Of a stretch of DNA of 64,000 nucleotides, positions 18,753 to 28,537 are shown piece after piece. Numbering within the stretch: position 1 is the stretch's first letter; every line of letters starts with the position of its first letter. This DNA comes from Cyanocohniella sp. LLY (GTDB taxonomy: Bacteria > Cyanobacteriota > Cyanobacteriia > Cyanobacteriales > Nostocaceae), in contig JAKOMP010000013.1 in assembly GCA_022241785.1 (NCBI GenBank), positions 27,950-91,949 on the forward strand, given 5' to 3'. A program made the translations under genes and the position numbers. The notes beneath the pieces are model-generated. The model ran no database searches and was not told where the DNA came from. It worked only from the letters and a program-made list of their open reading frames with translations.

Positions 18753-18793
18753 ATGGGTAATAGATAATTTTGTCTTAGCCGTCTATTACCCAT
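18753..18793. terminator. Bidirectional stem-loop between convergent genes
   Basis: Perfect 12-bp stem ATGGGTAATAGA/TCTATTACCCAT with a 17-nt loop, between the CPP1-like gene and the HAD gene, which converge. T-rich and A-rich flanks fit a shared terminator. Confidence 0.6.
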
Positions 18794-18813
18794 TAAATTA
18801 ATAAAAGCTCCCA

Positions 18814-19512
18814 TTATGCAAGGTTGAGTAGGTAGGCTTTGAGAATATGCTCTACAGATGAACTCAAATTTGCAAAAATTAGGTCAGGGTGGTACATTTC
18901 TAGTTGAGCGCGATCGCGTATCCCCGACTCCACAGCCATTACTTTAACACTGTGTTTTTTCGCCGCCGTGATATCCGCTTCCGTATCCCCAACCATCCAA
19001 GTTTCAGCAGCGGAGGGAAGTTCAGCTAATGCCCGTTTCATCAACAAGGGCTTGTCTTCGATATCGCGAGTTTTTACGTAGTCATTACTAAGGCAATAGC
19101 AGCGATTTGCTGGGAAGAATCTGTCCAAGTTGTATTGTTTAAAGGCATAATCTAATTCCCTTTGCCGACGCATTGTCATGACTACTAAATCGATTCCCGC
19201 TTCTTGAACCTTCAATAGTGCGTCTATGGCACCTGGGATCAGGCTGTCATATTGGAAATAAGGTTGTGTATGCACCGTTTGACGCCGCAACTGGGAAAAT
19301 TCCTGGGCTTGAGTTTCATTCAACCCAGAGTTTAAGGCAATTTGTGTTTCCGGTACGCGCGATCGCTTTAGCTGCCAAAATTCTGCTTTAGTTAGTTGCT
19401 GCACAGATTGTGTTGGATAGCGGGTTTTCTGCAAACAAACTTGATAAACACGGTAATAACGTTCGGAAACATCAATAATGGGGCCGTCGAAGTCAGTAAT
19501 AAGTCTTAGCAT
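18814..19512 (-). CDS. HAD-superfamily phosphatase
   Basis: 232 residues. Motif I is ITDFDGPIIDVSERYY (nucleophile and acid Asp), motif II lies in VVMTMRRQRELD, and motif IV is MVGDTEADITAAK. The helical cap between about 20 and 100 fits the phosphoglycolate-phosphatase-like class (C1 cap). The substrate cannot be assigned. It lies downstream of hppD on the same strand, 139 bp apart, which is probably too far for translational coupling. Confidence 0.85.
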   Translation of the reverse strand: MLRLITDFDGPIIDVSERYYRVYQVCLQKTRYPTQSVQQLTKAEFWQLKRSRVPETQIALNSGLNETQAQEFSQLRRQTVHTQPYFQYDSLIPGAIDALLKVQEAGIDLVVMTMRRQRELDYAFKQYNLDRFFPANRCYCLSNDYVKTRDIEDKPLLMKRALAELPSAAETWMVGDTEADITAAKKHSVKVMAVESGIRDRAQLEMYHPDLIFANLSSSVEHILKAYLLNLA

Positions 19513-19651
19513 CGGCGGGAAAATATTAATTTATATTGCAATTATCCCCTTATTAAGGTTAATAATTCAATACATTTCAGTTATGTTTGTTATGGGGACA
19601 TAGCATGAAGTTATGCCACATTTAACTTGATACTAATGGCAAGATTCCCCT

Positions 19652-20692
19652 TTACAAAAGCGTCCCGCGTTTGATTTGTTCACTTTCGATGGCCTCAAAT
19701 AAGGCGCGAAAATTGCCTTCCCCAAAACCTTGAGCTTGATAACGGCGCTCTATAAACTCAAAGAAAAAGGTCGGCTGTCCAAAAATCGGTTGGGTAAAAA
19801 TCTGTAGTAACAATGCTTTTTGGGCATTTTCTTGCCAATCCACCAAGATTTCCTGTTGGGCGATCGCCTCAAATTCTCGTTCTGATAAAGGAAGTTGCAT
19901 TCGTTGTTTGAGTTGCGAGTAGTAGGTTTGGGGTACTGAGAGTAAAGACAGTCCACGCGCACGAAATTGAGCGATCGCGCTGATCAGATTTGTTGTCCGC
20001 AAGGCGATGTGTTGAATTCCCGAACCCCGATTGACATTCAGAAACTCCTGAATTTGGGAGTTGCGTGAAGCTGGTTCATTAATCGGTAACTGGACACTAC
20101 CGTTACGGGAAACCATCACTTGGCTATATAAGGCAGAGCGATCTGTTTGAATTTTGAAACTTTGTTGGGGTTGAAAATCTAAAATTTTTTCATACCAAGC
20201 AACAGCAGACTCTAATTCCCCTACTGCCACATTGAGTACTATGTGATCTATGGCAGTGAAAATACCAAGTTGAGAAGTAATAAAATCTTCATCATTTACT
20301 TGGGGTTTTTCAATCAACGTATGAGTCAACCCACCCCAAGCCGTAATTTTGCCACACTTGAGGGAAACATTACCTTTTTGCTGTTCCTGGATAGGTTGGA
20401 TGACTTCTGCACCATGTATTTGAGCTAGTGCGATCGCTGCTTCCACATCTTCAATCACAAAAGCGACATCTGCAACTCCCGGTGGGTGTTGGCGCAGAAA
20501 CTCAGCCACCGGACTTGTGGGTAATAAGGCTGAAGACAGAAAAAAGCAGACACCACCATTATTCACAACTTCTGTACAAGTGTGAATTGTATTAATATTA
20601 CTATCTACTGCTGTAAACCCCAAGTGGTTTACAAACCAATCCCGCCAGACTCTGGCATCATCTACATAGAAATGAACGTGATCAATCTTCAT
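19652..20692 (-). CDS. hppD: 4-hydroxyphenylpyruvate dioxygenase
   Basis: 346 residues, two vicinal-oxygen-chelate domains. Iron ligands are His in AIDHIVLNV, His in GSGIQHIALRTTN and Glu in FFFEFIERR near the C terminus; GFGEGNFRALFEAIE completes the C-terminal helix that gates the site. It makes homogentisate from tyrosine-derived 4-hydroxyphenylpyruvate, which in cyanobacteria feeds tocopherol synthesis. The N-terminal domain starts MKIDHVHFYVDDARVW, supporting the chosen ATG. Confidence 0.95.
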   Translation of the reverse strand: MKIDHVHFYVDDARVWRDWFVNHLGFTAVDSNINTIHTCTEVVNNGGVCFFLSSALLPTSPVAEFLRQHPPGVADVAFVIEDVEAAIALAQIHGAEVIQPIQEQQKGNVSLKCGKITAWGGLTHTLIEKPQVNDEDFITSQLGIFTAIDHIVLNVAVGELESAVAWYEKILDFQPQQSFKIQTDRSALYSQVMVSRNGSVQLPINEPASRNSQIQEFLNVNRGSGIQHIALRTTNLISAIAQFRARGLSLLSVPQTYYSQLKQRMQLPLSEREFEAIAQQEILVDWQENAQKALLLQIFTQPIFGQPTFFFEFIERRYQAQGFGEGNFRALFEAIESEQIKRGTLL

Positions 20693-20803
20693 AAATCCTG
20701 AGAATCCAGCACAACAGCTTATATGTCCGTGATTTTTGTCTTTTTTGCTAGATTATCAAGTCTTTACTCATTAATCATATACCAGTATGCATAGGCTACT
20801 ATC

Positions 20804-22260
20804 TTATCTTAGAGCTACTTGCCATCTTTTGTCTGTTTGCTGAAGGTTAAAAGAATTACACGACTGCAAAAATTTAATAAAATTGCCAGATAAATGTAAA
20901 GCTTTGATTTTTTCAGTGATTGGTTGATGATAACGCTGACTAAATGCACTACCTAACGTTCCAATATCAATAAAACTTTTTGGAGATTTAGGAGTTAATT
21001 CCTGAAGAATGACTTTCAGTGCTTGTTCTAAATCCCCTGAAGAATTAATAGTAGATATATGATTATCTAAAGATTTTTCTAATACTGGATGCTGGGAAAA
21101 TACAGTTATATATAATTCAGATGTACTATCTACTTGATGAACAGCAAAATCATTGGCATACGCCAAAAAAACATCTTTAGGTTTTTTATCAGGAAAGTGT
21201 TGATTAATTACTTGCTTAATACTTAAATGATATTTATTTTGAAAAGCTTGAGAGATATTAGAAAACTTTACCCAATAAATCTGCTGATTGTCTTGCTCGA
21301 TTTTAATTAATTGTTTGATTTGTTGAATAAATTTATTTACTGGAGGAATATCTAAATAATTAGGAATTGCTATTTCTTTTCCGTTTGAGCTATTAAATAC
21401 TTTTAAAACTTCTTCTTGTTTATATACTTGATATATTATCAAACCATATTGTTGTAGATGATTGCATAAATTTGTCATAACTTGATCAGACGAACAAACT
21501 ATCACTTTTTGCACATTACAGCGGTTCCCGCTATTATGCAATACGGTTTTCTCCCGGCCCCTCTCCTAGCAAAGCTTTCAGTTTTGAGGATGTACCTCAT
21601 AGCTGCTGGAAGTGCTGTAGCGTAACGTTGATGAACTGATGAACCTAAAGCTATCATTTTACCATCAGCATTATCTCTACCAACGGGAACATGAATTAAT
21701 TCATAACCACGCTGATGGAATTCTACATCTCGTTTACCCATACTACACCAATTAGCAAAGGCAATCTTGACTTGCAGAGGATAGGTACACACTGTAGTTA
21801 AAAATTGTTCTGCTGTAGTGTTAAGTCGTAAATTTTCTGCATCTAGTAAAAGAATAGCAATACCTGAAGAAATAAAAGTTTTTTGTTCGTTTTTTAATAC
21901 TTGTACATTACTAAAGTTATTTTGTTTATTTAAAATCAGATCTCGACTTAATTCACGAATAAATGATTCTAACTCTTGGAAGGCTGGGGAAGTAAAAAAG
22001 AATGGAACTAACAAAATTTCCAAAAATTCTTTAATCTTTGGTAACAAGATTCGATAATCTACTATATTACTAATTTTTTTGTTGATTTCAGTAATTAGTG
22101 CAGATTGATATTTAGGATGACTCCAATTAATATTTTGGTATTTGACAGTAACTAATTCAGGATGGTGTTGTAAAATCGATACAATCTTATCAGCAATAGA
22201 TACACTTAGCCGCTTTATTTCCGAATCATCAGTCTTGAGCAACTTTTCGTCATTTTTCAT
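20804..22260 (-). pseudogene. NYN-nuclease/double-LOTUS protein gene, disrupted by a 99-bp TA-flanked element
   Basis: Two overlapping frames are halves of one gene. The 5' part (22260 down to about 21620) encodes a helical N terminus and an NYN domain (IAILLLDAENLRL, HQRGYELIHVPVGRDNADGK). The 3' part (about 21516 down to 20804) continues with VIVCSSDQVMTNLCNHL and two OST-HTH/LOTUS-type domains; the last ends FLQSCNSFNLQQTDKRWQV. Between them lies the element at 21519-21617. Removing it with one TA (101 bp) gives the continuous join HQRYANVQKVIVCSS and a 451-codon frame. NYN plus LOTUS is an RNA-binding nuclease architecture known from MARF1-like proteins. As it stands the product is truncated after NYN. 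Confidence 0.85.
21519..21617. mobile_element. 99-bp MITE-like element with TA target duplication
   Basis: Flanked by TA on both sides (21517-21518 and 21618-21619). The ends are imperfect inverted repeats: CAGCGGTTCCCGCTAT at one end and CAGCACTTCCAGCAGCTAT read from the other. It has no coding capacity. TA duplication and size fit a non-autonomous element mobilised by an IS630/Tc1-mariner type transposase. Precise removal restores the host reading frame. Confidence 0.85.
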
Positions 22261-22597
22261 ATTTTATCTAAAATAACCTAGTTTAGCCCATTATTTCAGG
22301 TAATTTATACTATGTTATATCTAGATAAAAACCATATGTTAACCGTAAAAATGCCTAAAGTAACAATAGACACTTAGTGTTAACACAAACAAGGTAAAGA
22401 CTAATAAATACTATAGGGCTACTATTTGATTTTTATTGGTGTGGCCTACGCTTTGCACAGACACGTAAGTTGATGTAGCTGTAGCTTAACGCACCCTACA
22501 ATACTTGATTTTTTATACATCAAACCTGATGCTTATATATAATTGATTTCCAAGTAACATATGTCAAGAAGTAACTGAATTTTTCATCAAGAAACTA
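22261..22597. other. Spacer, no gene seen
   Basis: 337 bp between the PstB paralogue stop (left end at 22598) and the NYN gene start. It holds AT-rich sequence and a GC-richer patch near 22440-22500 resembling common Nostoc intergenic repeats. The promoter of the NYN-LOTUS gene must lie here. Confidence 0.4.
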
Positions 22598-23383
22598 TCA
22601 AGCAATACGGGCAAAAATATAATCGCGAGTACGAGAATCTAGAGGGTTGGTAAATATTTTTTTAGTAGCACCAAATTCAACCATTTCACCAATGCGATTT
22701 TCGTTGTTTTGAAAAAAAGCTGTAAAGTCAGATAAGCGCGTGACTTGTGGCAAATTGTGGCTAACAATTACCATTGTCAATTCTGATCGCAAACGCAAAC
22801 TTTGAATCAAACTTTCAACTTTCATGCTGGCAATGGTATCAAGGGCAAAACAAGGCTCATCCATGAGGATAATTTGTGGTTTAACGGCTAAAGCACGAGC
22901 AATACAAAGTCGCTGTTGTTGACCGCCAGAAAGATCTAAAGCTGATTTATGCAATTTATTTTTCACTTCATCCCAGAGGTCAGCATCTTTAATGGCAGAT
23001 TCTACAATTTCGTCTAGTTCTGCTTTCGGGCGCCACCCGACTATTTTCACTCCATAAGCTACATTATCGTAAACACTCATAGGAAAAAGATTCGGCTTGG
23101 AGAACACCATACTAACTTGGCGACGTAGCCGATTTAAGTTGACCCGACGCTCATAAATATTTTGATTAAAAAATTCCACTCTACCCTCAACCCGCACCTC
23201 AGCCTCTAATTCAACCATGCGATTGAGGCATTTCAAAAAAGTAGATTTTCCACAACCACTAGGGCCGATAATCGCAGTTACTTTACCCTGATAAATATCC
23301 ATTGATACCCCTTCTAGTATCTTTTGGATATTGTAATAAAAACTAAGATTTTTGATTTTGATGGCTGGAATTAATTTATTCAT
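22598..23383 (-). CDS. pstB: PstB-type phosphate ABC transporter ATPase paralogue lacking the Q-loop glutamine
   Basis: 261 residues from the ATG at 23383; an upstream TTG at 23419 is less convincing because MNKLIPAIKIKNLSFYY is the usual PstB opening. Walker A GPSGCGKST, signature LSGGQQQRL and switch VSHNLPQ are intact. The Q-loop reads MVFSKPNLFPMS, where PstB normally has VFQKPNPFPMS, and the segment after Walker B reads DEPCFALD instead of DEPTSALD. It is divergent from the complete pstSCAB operon by about 1 kb. It may pair with the same permeases under other conditions or be a regulatory subunit. Confidence 0.88.
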   Translation of the reverse strand: MNKLIPAIKIKNLSFYYNIQKILEGVSMDIYQGKVTAIIGPSGCGKSTFLKCLNRMVELEAEVRVEGRVEFFNQNIYERRVNLNRLRRQVSMVFSKPNLFPMSVYDNVAYGVKIVGWRPKAELDEIVESAIKDADLWDEVKNKLHKSALDLSGGQQQRLCIARALAVKPQIILMDEPCFALDTIASMKVESLIQSLRLRSELTMVIVSHNLPQVTRLSDFTAFFQNNENRIGEMVEFGATKKIFTNPLDSRTRDYIFARIA

Positions 23384-23760
23384 GCTAAATAAATTGGGCA
23401 ATAAATACTGACTAAACAAAGTAGTGAAACTAAGTGATGCTGTTTTGTTATTTGTGAAGTCAATATGGACTCGTAATTATTCCGAGTAAAGTAAGGCTAG
23501 ATTCAATGATAGCTAACCAGCAGTATCTAGTAGATATTTACATCAAAACCAACACTTATATGGCATATGTTAACTAAAAGAAAACCGCTCATTTTAAAGT
23601 CAGATCAAATCTGCTACATTGATTGCATCAAGTTAAAATTCAGCAAATAACATTACAGCAATTTTTTAATCACCTAAATTCAGTTCAACTAAAATAATCG
23701 ATTTATTGCTTTCGATTGTTATGCATTATCTCATGGCTTGGAACTGCAATCAGGAGAATC

Positions 23761-23793
23761 ATGGCCTTACAAGCATCAGTCTGTAAATACTAG
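23761..23793 (+). other. Possible 10-codon leader peptide frame
   Basis: ATG at 23761 follows AGGAG at 23752-23756 and encodes MALQASVCKY before TAG. The spacing is good, but there is nothing else to support expression. Confidence 0.2.
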
Positions 23794-24262
23794 TAGAATT
23801 GCGGAATGCCTTTAGATAGAGCAAGACCACAGAATGGCTACTTTCGTAGTCTAAACATTACTAGCCCAGATTGTCGATATGTAAATATATTGAATACACA
23901 CACCAGCAACACTAGTTTTAGTCGGTTCTATTTGCAAAGCGTTCCCTAGCAAAAGAAACAGGAAGTAGCTTAAAACTCTAAAATCCACAAGGGGTAAGAC
24001 TTTCAGTACAGGGGGAATCACCGCGCCAGTCCATCTTGTCCTTTGTTTAAGAGTTGTCTATATCCAGGAGTAACATTGATCACTCAAATCAGAAAGTTGT
24101 GAAATCTAAAACACAAGGAGCTTGCTGTATCTTGTGGGTGGATATGAATTAAAAAGCAAATAAACAGCTATTGACTGCTTGTATAAATTATTTACTGATA
24201 AATGATCTTAATTTTACTGAAAATTTGGTGCCAATAAATTGTGAATACTCTACCGAAGAAGG

Positions 24263-24290
24263 TTAAACCCTGTTTAACCAAAAATTAACC
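24263..24290 (+). promoter_or_regulatory. Pho box upstream of pstS
   Basis: Three direct repeats, TTAAACC (24263), TTTAACC (24273) and ATTAACC (24284), at 10-11 bp spacing, matching the cyanobacterial SphR/PhoB-type pattern. Located about 140 bp before the pstS ATG. It predicts induction on phosphate starvation. Confidence 0.7.
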
Positions 24291-24426
24291 TTGAACTCCA
24301 ATTGTCATGTCACTTTTTTAACAGTGAATATATTTTACATTCACTAAATTATTAATCCCAAAAAACCAATGTGCCTTTAAAGCAATGAGGCACAAATTTC
24401 ATGTGCAAAAAAATAGGAGTTTCTTG

Positions 24427-25440
24427 ATGAAAAGAATGAATTTTAAGCTTCATAGCTGGGCAGTTTTAGGTGTGGTTTCTTTAGTAACCGCTACTTTGGG
24501 TGTATCAATATCCGCAGTTCACTCCCAAAGCATCAAAACTGTCAAGGTTGATGGTTCCAGCACAGTATTCCCACTAACAGAAGCAGCAGCGGAAGAATTT
24601 CAGAAGGCTCAAAGAGGTAAAATTCGAGTAACAGTTGGGGTTTCTGGTACTGGTGGTGGCTTTAAAAAATTCTGCCGTGGAGAAACTGACATCTCCGGTG
24701 CTTCTCGTCCCATTTTACAAAAAGAAATGGATGAATGTAAAGCTGCGGGTATTCGCTACCTGGAATTACCAGTAGCTTATGATGCTTTAACTGTCGTAGT
24801 TAATAAACAAAATAACTGGGTTAATAACCTGACCGTTGCGGAATTGAAAAAAATGTGGGAACCCACAGCACAAGGAAAGGTGAATAACTGGAGTCAAATT
24901 CGTCAGGGATTCCCTAATGCACCATTGAAGTTGTTTGGCCCTGGTGCTGACTCTGGTACCTTCGATTACTTTACTGAGGCGATTGTTGGTAAATCTAAGG
25001 CTAGTCGCGGTGATTTTACTGCTAGTGAAGATGACAACGTATTAGTGCAGGGTGTTGTTCGTGATAGAAACGCTCTGGGTTACTTTGGTTATGCTTACTA
25101 TGCAGAAAATAGAGATAAGCTGAAGGCCGTATCAATTAATGGTGTAACTCCTTCAGACTCAACAGTTGAAAATGGTACTTATAATCCTCTTTCTCGTCCC
25201 ATTTTTATCTATGTGAGTTCCAAGTCTATTGACAAACCAGAGGTCAACCAGTTTGTCAAATTTTACTTACAGAACGCAGCTAAATTGAGTAAAGAAGTCA
25301 GATATGTGGCTCTACCAGGGTCAGCTTATAACACCGCTCAGAGCTATGTTGATAAGAAGAGATTTGGGACTGTGTTTGGTGGTAAAGAATCTGTCGGTTT
25401 GAAAATTGCAGACGTGCTAGGTCGTCAAGCCAAAGACTAA
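24427..25440 (+). CDS. pstS: Phosphate-binding periplasmic protein PstS
   Basis: 337 residues from the ATG at 24427, which has TAGGAG eight bases upstream. Signal peptide [20 protein letters not shown] with cleavage near the AVHS-QS region. The mature protein shows the PstS phosphate pocket: [40 protein letters not shown] and [13 protein letters not shown]. It delivers phosphate to PstCA. First gene of pstSCAB, with a Pho box upstream and a stem-loop downstream that probably raises its mRNA relative to the membrane genes. Confidence 0.96.
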   Translation: MKRMNFKLHSWAVLGVVSLVTATLGVSISAVHSQSIKTVKVDGSSTVFPLTEAAAEEFQKAQRGKIRVTVGVSGTGGGFKKFCRGETDISGASRPILQKEMDECKAAGIRYLELPVAYDALTVVVNKQNNWVNNLTVAELKKMWEPTAQGKVNNWSQIRQGFPNAPLKLFGPGADSGTFDYFTEAIVGKSKASRGDFTASEDDNVLVQGVVRDRNALGYFGYAYYAENRDKLKAVSINGVTPSDSTVENGTYNPLSRPIFIYVSSKSIDKPEVNQFVKFYLQNAAKLSKEVRYVALPGSAYNTAQSYVDKKRFGTVFGGKESVGLKIADVLGRQAKD

Positions 25441-25473
25441 TTTTGTCACTAGGTGTTGAATCTTGCCAACACA

Positions 25474-25502
25474 CCAAAGAGAGGTATTTTACTTCTCTTT
25501 GG
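25474..25502 (+). promoter_or_regulatory. Stem-loop between pstS and pstC
   Basis: Perfect 9-bp stem CCAAAGAGA/TCTCTTTGG with an 11-nt loop in the 131-bp gap between pstS and pstC. No T run follows. Intercistronic hairpins of this sort protect the upstream message or attenuate read-through. Confidence 0.6.
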
Positions 25503-25571
25503 ATATTGAAATTTATCACCATTAAAGAGCGATGTCTGACGAAAACCGCTCTACTGCAACACATATCTAAC

Positions 25572-26486
25572 ATGAGTATTGCAAAACGAACTCAATTTTC
25601 TTCCAAGTTAATGCGGAATTTGCGGGAACGGGTAATTGAGTCTATCTTGTTTCTGGCAGCACTTTCTTCTGTCGCCACTACAGTAGCCATTATCGGTGTC
25701 TTGCTTTACGAGTCTGTATTATTTTTTCAGCAAGTGTCTTTGTGGGAATTTCTTACATCTACTCAGTGGACACCTTTATTTGACGACAAAAATTACGGAA
25801 TTTGGCCCCTAGTTTCAGGAACTTTAGTAACTACATTAGTTGCTTTAACAGTAGCTGTGCCACTAGGCACAATTATTGCGATTTACCTTAGTGAATTTGC
25901 TCGACCTATAGTCCGGGAAATCACCAAGCCGGCTTTAGAACTATTAGCAGGCATTCCTACAGTAGTTTATGGTTATTTTGCATTGTTATTTGTTACACCC
26001 TTATTACAAACATTTCTCCCAGATTTGCCTGGTTTTAATATGTTGGGTGCGGGGCTAGTCATCGGAATTATGATTATTCCCTATGTCAGTTCTCTAAGTG
26101 AAGATGCTATGCGTGCTGTACCTGCACATCTTCGGGAAGGTTCTTATGCAACTGGGGCTACTCGCTTACAGACAGCTTTACGAGTCGTATTACCAGCCTC
26201 AATTTCTGGGATATCAGCAGCTTATATTTTAGGAATTTCCCGTGCAGCTGGGGAAACGATGGTAGTGGCTATTGCTGCGGGGGGACAACCAAACTTTACC
26301 CTTAACCCAATGGAACCGGCAGCAACTATGACCGCCTACATAGTATCGGTAAGTCTTGGCGACTTACCACACGGAAGTCTTGAATACGAGACAATTTTTG
26401 CCGTGGGACTCACTTTAGTGCTGATGACTTTAATTTTCAACATCATTGGTCATTTCCTCAGCAAGCGCTACCGGGAAATTTATTGA
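25572..26486 (+). CDS. pstC: Phosphate ABC transporter permease PstC
   Basis: 304 residues from the ATG at 25572 (MSIAKRTQFSSKLM); the open frame extends upstream to 25443 but that segment crosses the stem-loop and lacks PstC-like sequence. Six membrane helices. The family loop PAHLREGSYATGATRLQTALR contacts PstB, and SRAAGETMVVAIAAG follows. Its stop is one base before the pstA start codon, so translation is probably coupled. Confidence 0.94.
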   Translation: MSIAKRTQFSSKLMRNLRERVIESILFLAALSSVATTVAIIGVLLYESVLFFQQVSLWEFLTSTQWTPLFDDKNYGIWPLVSGTLVTTLVALTVAVPLGTIIAIYLSEFARPIVREITKPALELLAGIPTVVYGYFALLFVTPLLQTFLPDLPGFNMLGAGLVIGIMIIPYVSSLSEDAMRAVPAHLREGSYATGATRLQTALRVVLPASISGISAAYILGISRAAGETMVVAIAAGGQPNFTLNPMEPAATMTAYIVSVSLGDLPHGSLEYETIFAVGLTLVLMTLIFNIIGHFLSKRYREIY

Positions 26487-26487
26487 T

Positions 26488-27411
26488 ATGATGACTCTCA
26501 ATCTCCAGAAAGTTCGCCAAATTATTAACCGTAACAAGCGCTCAGAATATATTTTCGGAATCATTGGCTTGTTGTCCATGCTGATTGGCATTATCACCTT
26601 GTCAGCATTAATTTTAGATTTACTCAATGACGGTTTTCCGCGTATTTCCTGGCAATTTTTGACTTCCTTTCCCAGTCGCAAAGCTGAACAAGCGGGTATT
26701 CTCTCTGCTTGGGTAGGTACACTTCTAGTCATGCTAGTTACAGCATCAACAGCAATTCCTATCGGCATAGCATCGGGAATTTACCTAGAAGAATATGCCC
26801 GAAAAAACTGGTTATCTGATTTAATCGAAATTAATGTTACGAACCTAGCGGGTGTTCCTTCAATTATCTATGGGCTTTTAGCTTTAGGTGTTTTTGTCTA
26901 TGGGTTTAATCTGGGCAGAAGTGTAATTACGGCTGGGTTAACTTTGGCGCTCTTAGTTTTACCAGTAGTGATTGTTGCTACTCGTGAAGCTCTCCGTGCC
27001 ATTCCCAACAGCATCAGAGAAGCCGCCCACGCAGCCGGAGCTTCTAAATGGCAAGTCATTTGGGATCATGTTTTACCTTATTCAACAGGCACAATTCTCA
27101 CTGGGATTATTGTGGCTTTGGCGCGGGCTATTGGCGAAACTGCTCCATTAATTAGTATTGGTGCGTTGACATTTATTGCTTTCTTGCCAGACCCACCGAT
27201 AAATAGTGAATATCCCTTCATTTCATTTGCTTGGTTATTTGCTCCATTTACAGTTTTACCAATTCAAATGTTCGATTGGGTATCTCGTCCCCAAGCAAGC
27301 TTTCAAGTGAACGCCGCCGCCGCAGGTATTGTTCTAATTTTCATTACTTTAGCCATGAACGCTGTGGCAATTTATATCCGCTATCGTTTACGCAACAAAA
27401 TCAAATGGTAG
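26488..27411 (+). CDS. pstA: Phosphate ABC transporter permease PstA
   Basis: 307 residues from the ATG at 26488 (a second ATG follows immediately). Six membrane helices, with [20 protein letters not shown], the coupling loop [20 protein letters not shown] and [17 protein letters not shown], all typical PstA. The end overlaps the pstB start by 7 bp, confirming the operon. Confidence 0.95.
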   Translation: MMTLNLQKVRQIINRNKRSEYIFGIIGLLSMLIGIITLSALILDLLNDGFPRISWQFLTSFPSRKAEQAGILSAWVGTLLVMLVTASTAIPIGIASGIYLEEYARKNWLSDLIEINVTNLAGVPSIIYGLLALGVFVYGFNLGRSVITAGLTLALLVLPVVIVATREALRAIPNSIREAAHAAGASKWQVIWDHVLPYSTGTILTGIIVALARAIGETAPLISIGALTFIAFLPDPPINSEYPFISFAWLFAPFTVLPIQMFDWVSRPQASFQVNAAAAGIVLIFITLAMNAVAIYIRYRLRNKIKW

Positions 27412-28199
27412 AAACAGCATCTTCAATTATAGAAAAACCGCTAAAAGCAGCGGTTAATTATCTCAATTTCTACTACGGTGGTAAAGTCCATGCCCTGAAA
27501 GACATTAGTATGCCAGTAGCAGATAAACAAGTGACGGCATTGATTGGCCCTTCTGGATGTGGCAAAACTACTTTGTTACGTTGTTTCAATCGGATGCATG
27601 ACCTGTATCCAGGAAATCGCTATCGAGGGGAAATCGCTTTAGAACCAGATGGCATTAATTTGCTCAGTCATAAGGTTGACCCTATTGAAGTACGAATGCG
27701 GATTAGTATGGTCTTTCAAAGACCCAATCCTTTTCCTAAGTCAATTTATGAAAATGTGGCTTATGGTCTGAGGGTCAGGGGTGAATCTAGACGCGGCATT
27801 ATTGATGAAAAAGTAGAAATAGCTTTGCAAAATGCAGCTTTGTGGAATGAAGTTAAAGACCGTCTCAATGACTTAGCTTTTAACCTTTCTGGTGGTCAAC
27901 AGCAACGGTTATGTATTGCCCGTGCTTTGGCGACTGACCCTGAGATTGTACTGTTTGATGAACCAACATCTGCCCTAGACCCTATAGCTACGGCTAGTAT
28001 TGAAGAGTTAATTACTCAATTGAAAAAAACAGTAACGATTTTGATTGTCACCCATAATATGCAGCAGGCAACTCGCGTGTCTGACTATACGGGTTTTATG
28101 TACTTAGGTGAATTAGTGGAGTTTAATGAGACTGAAGTAATTTTTAATCATCCATCTCAGTCAAAAACAGCAGATTACGTCAGCGGTCGTTTTGGTTAA
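27405..28199 (+). CDS. pstB: Phosphate ABC transporter ATPase PstB
   Basis: 264 residues from the ATG at 27405, which lies inside the last codons of pstA. Walker [10 protein letters not shown], intact Q-loop [12 protein letters not shown], signature LSGGQQQRL, Walker [16 protein letters not shown] and switch HNMQQATR. All catalytic residues are canonical, unlike the divergent paralogue. Powers PstCA for high-affinity phosphate uptake. No phoU follows. Confidence 0.96.
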   Translation: MVETASSIIEKPLKAAVNYLNFYYGGKVHALKDISMPVADKQVTALIGPSGCGKTTLLRCFNRMHDLYPGNRYRGEIALEPDGINLLSHKVDPIEVRMRISMVFQRPNPFPKSIYENVAYGLRVRGESRRGIIDEKVEIALQNAALWNEVKDRLNDLAFNLSGGQQQRLCIARALATDPEIVLFDEPTSALDPIATASIEELITQLKKTVTILIVTHNMQQATRVSDYTGFMYLGELVEFNETEVIFNHPSQSKTADYVSGRFG

Positions 28200-28537
28200 A
28201 AAATAAAACTAGCAGGGATCACATTACAAGACCACCTGCCAGGAAGATATCGTATATTCTCGCCATGTTTGATGAGGGTAGTGCTTATTTGTCACAAATA
28301 ATGCCTATCCTTGAATACAATAGCTGAGTTGTCGCTACTTGGGGTTAAGGAAAGCTCTCTAGTGGGTTAATTTACCGTTAAAGTTAAATGAGTATCCGGG
28401 GAGTTGGAAGAAAATTTTTTCTGCTTCTGGAATTTTCTCAGGGACGGTAAGCAGGCTGTGACAGCCTAGTTGTGACTAATAATGAATAAGATAAGAGAAT
28501 GCTTTACATTTCTTAAATATTCCAAGTTATTAGCACA
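28200..28537. other. Spacer after the pst operon
   Basis: 338 bp holding a weak stem (GCAGG/CCTGC, about 28212-28240) that may end the pst transcript, and presumably the promoter of the UbiD-type gene. Nothing else recognised. Confidence 0.4.

Larger units (their letters stand above)
23384..24426. promoter_or_regulatory. Long divergent region upstream of pstS
   Basis: About 1.04 kb between the PstB paralogue and pstS. It contains the Pho box (24263-24290) and a 10-codon frame with a good ribosome binding site (23761-23793). A GC-richer stretch near 24000-24060 has no match I recognise. The rest is AT-rich and unassigned. Confidence 0.5.

Noticed and set aside
25443..25571. N-terminal extension of PstC
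   Set aside because: The extra frame crosses the pstS-pstC stem-loop and does not resemble PstC; the ATG at 25572 gives a normal N terminus.
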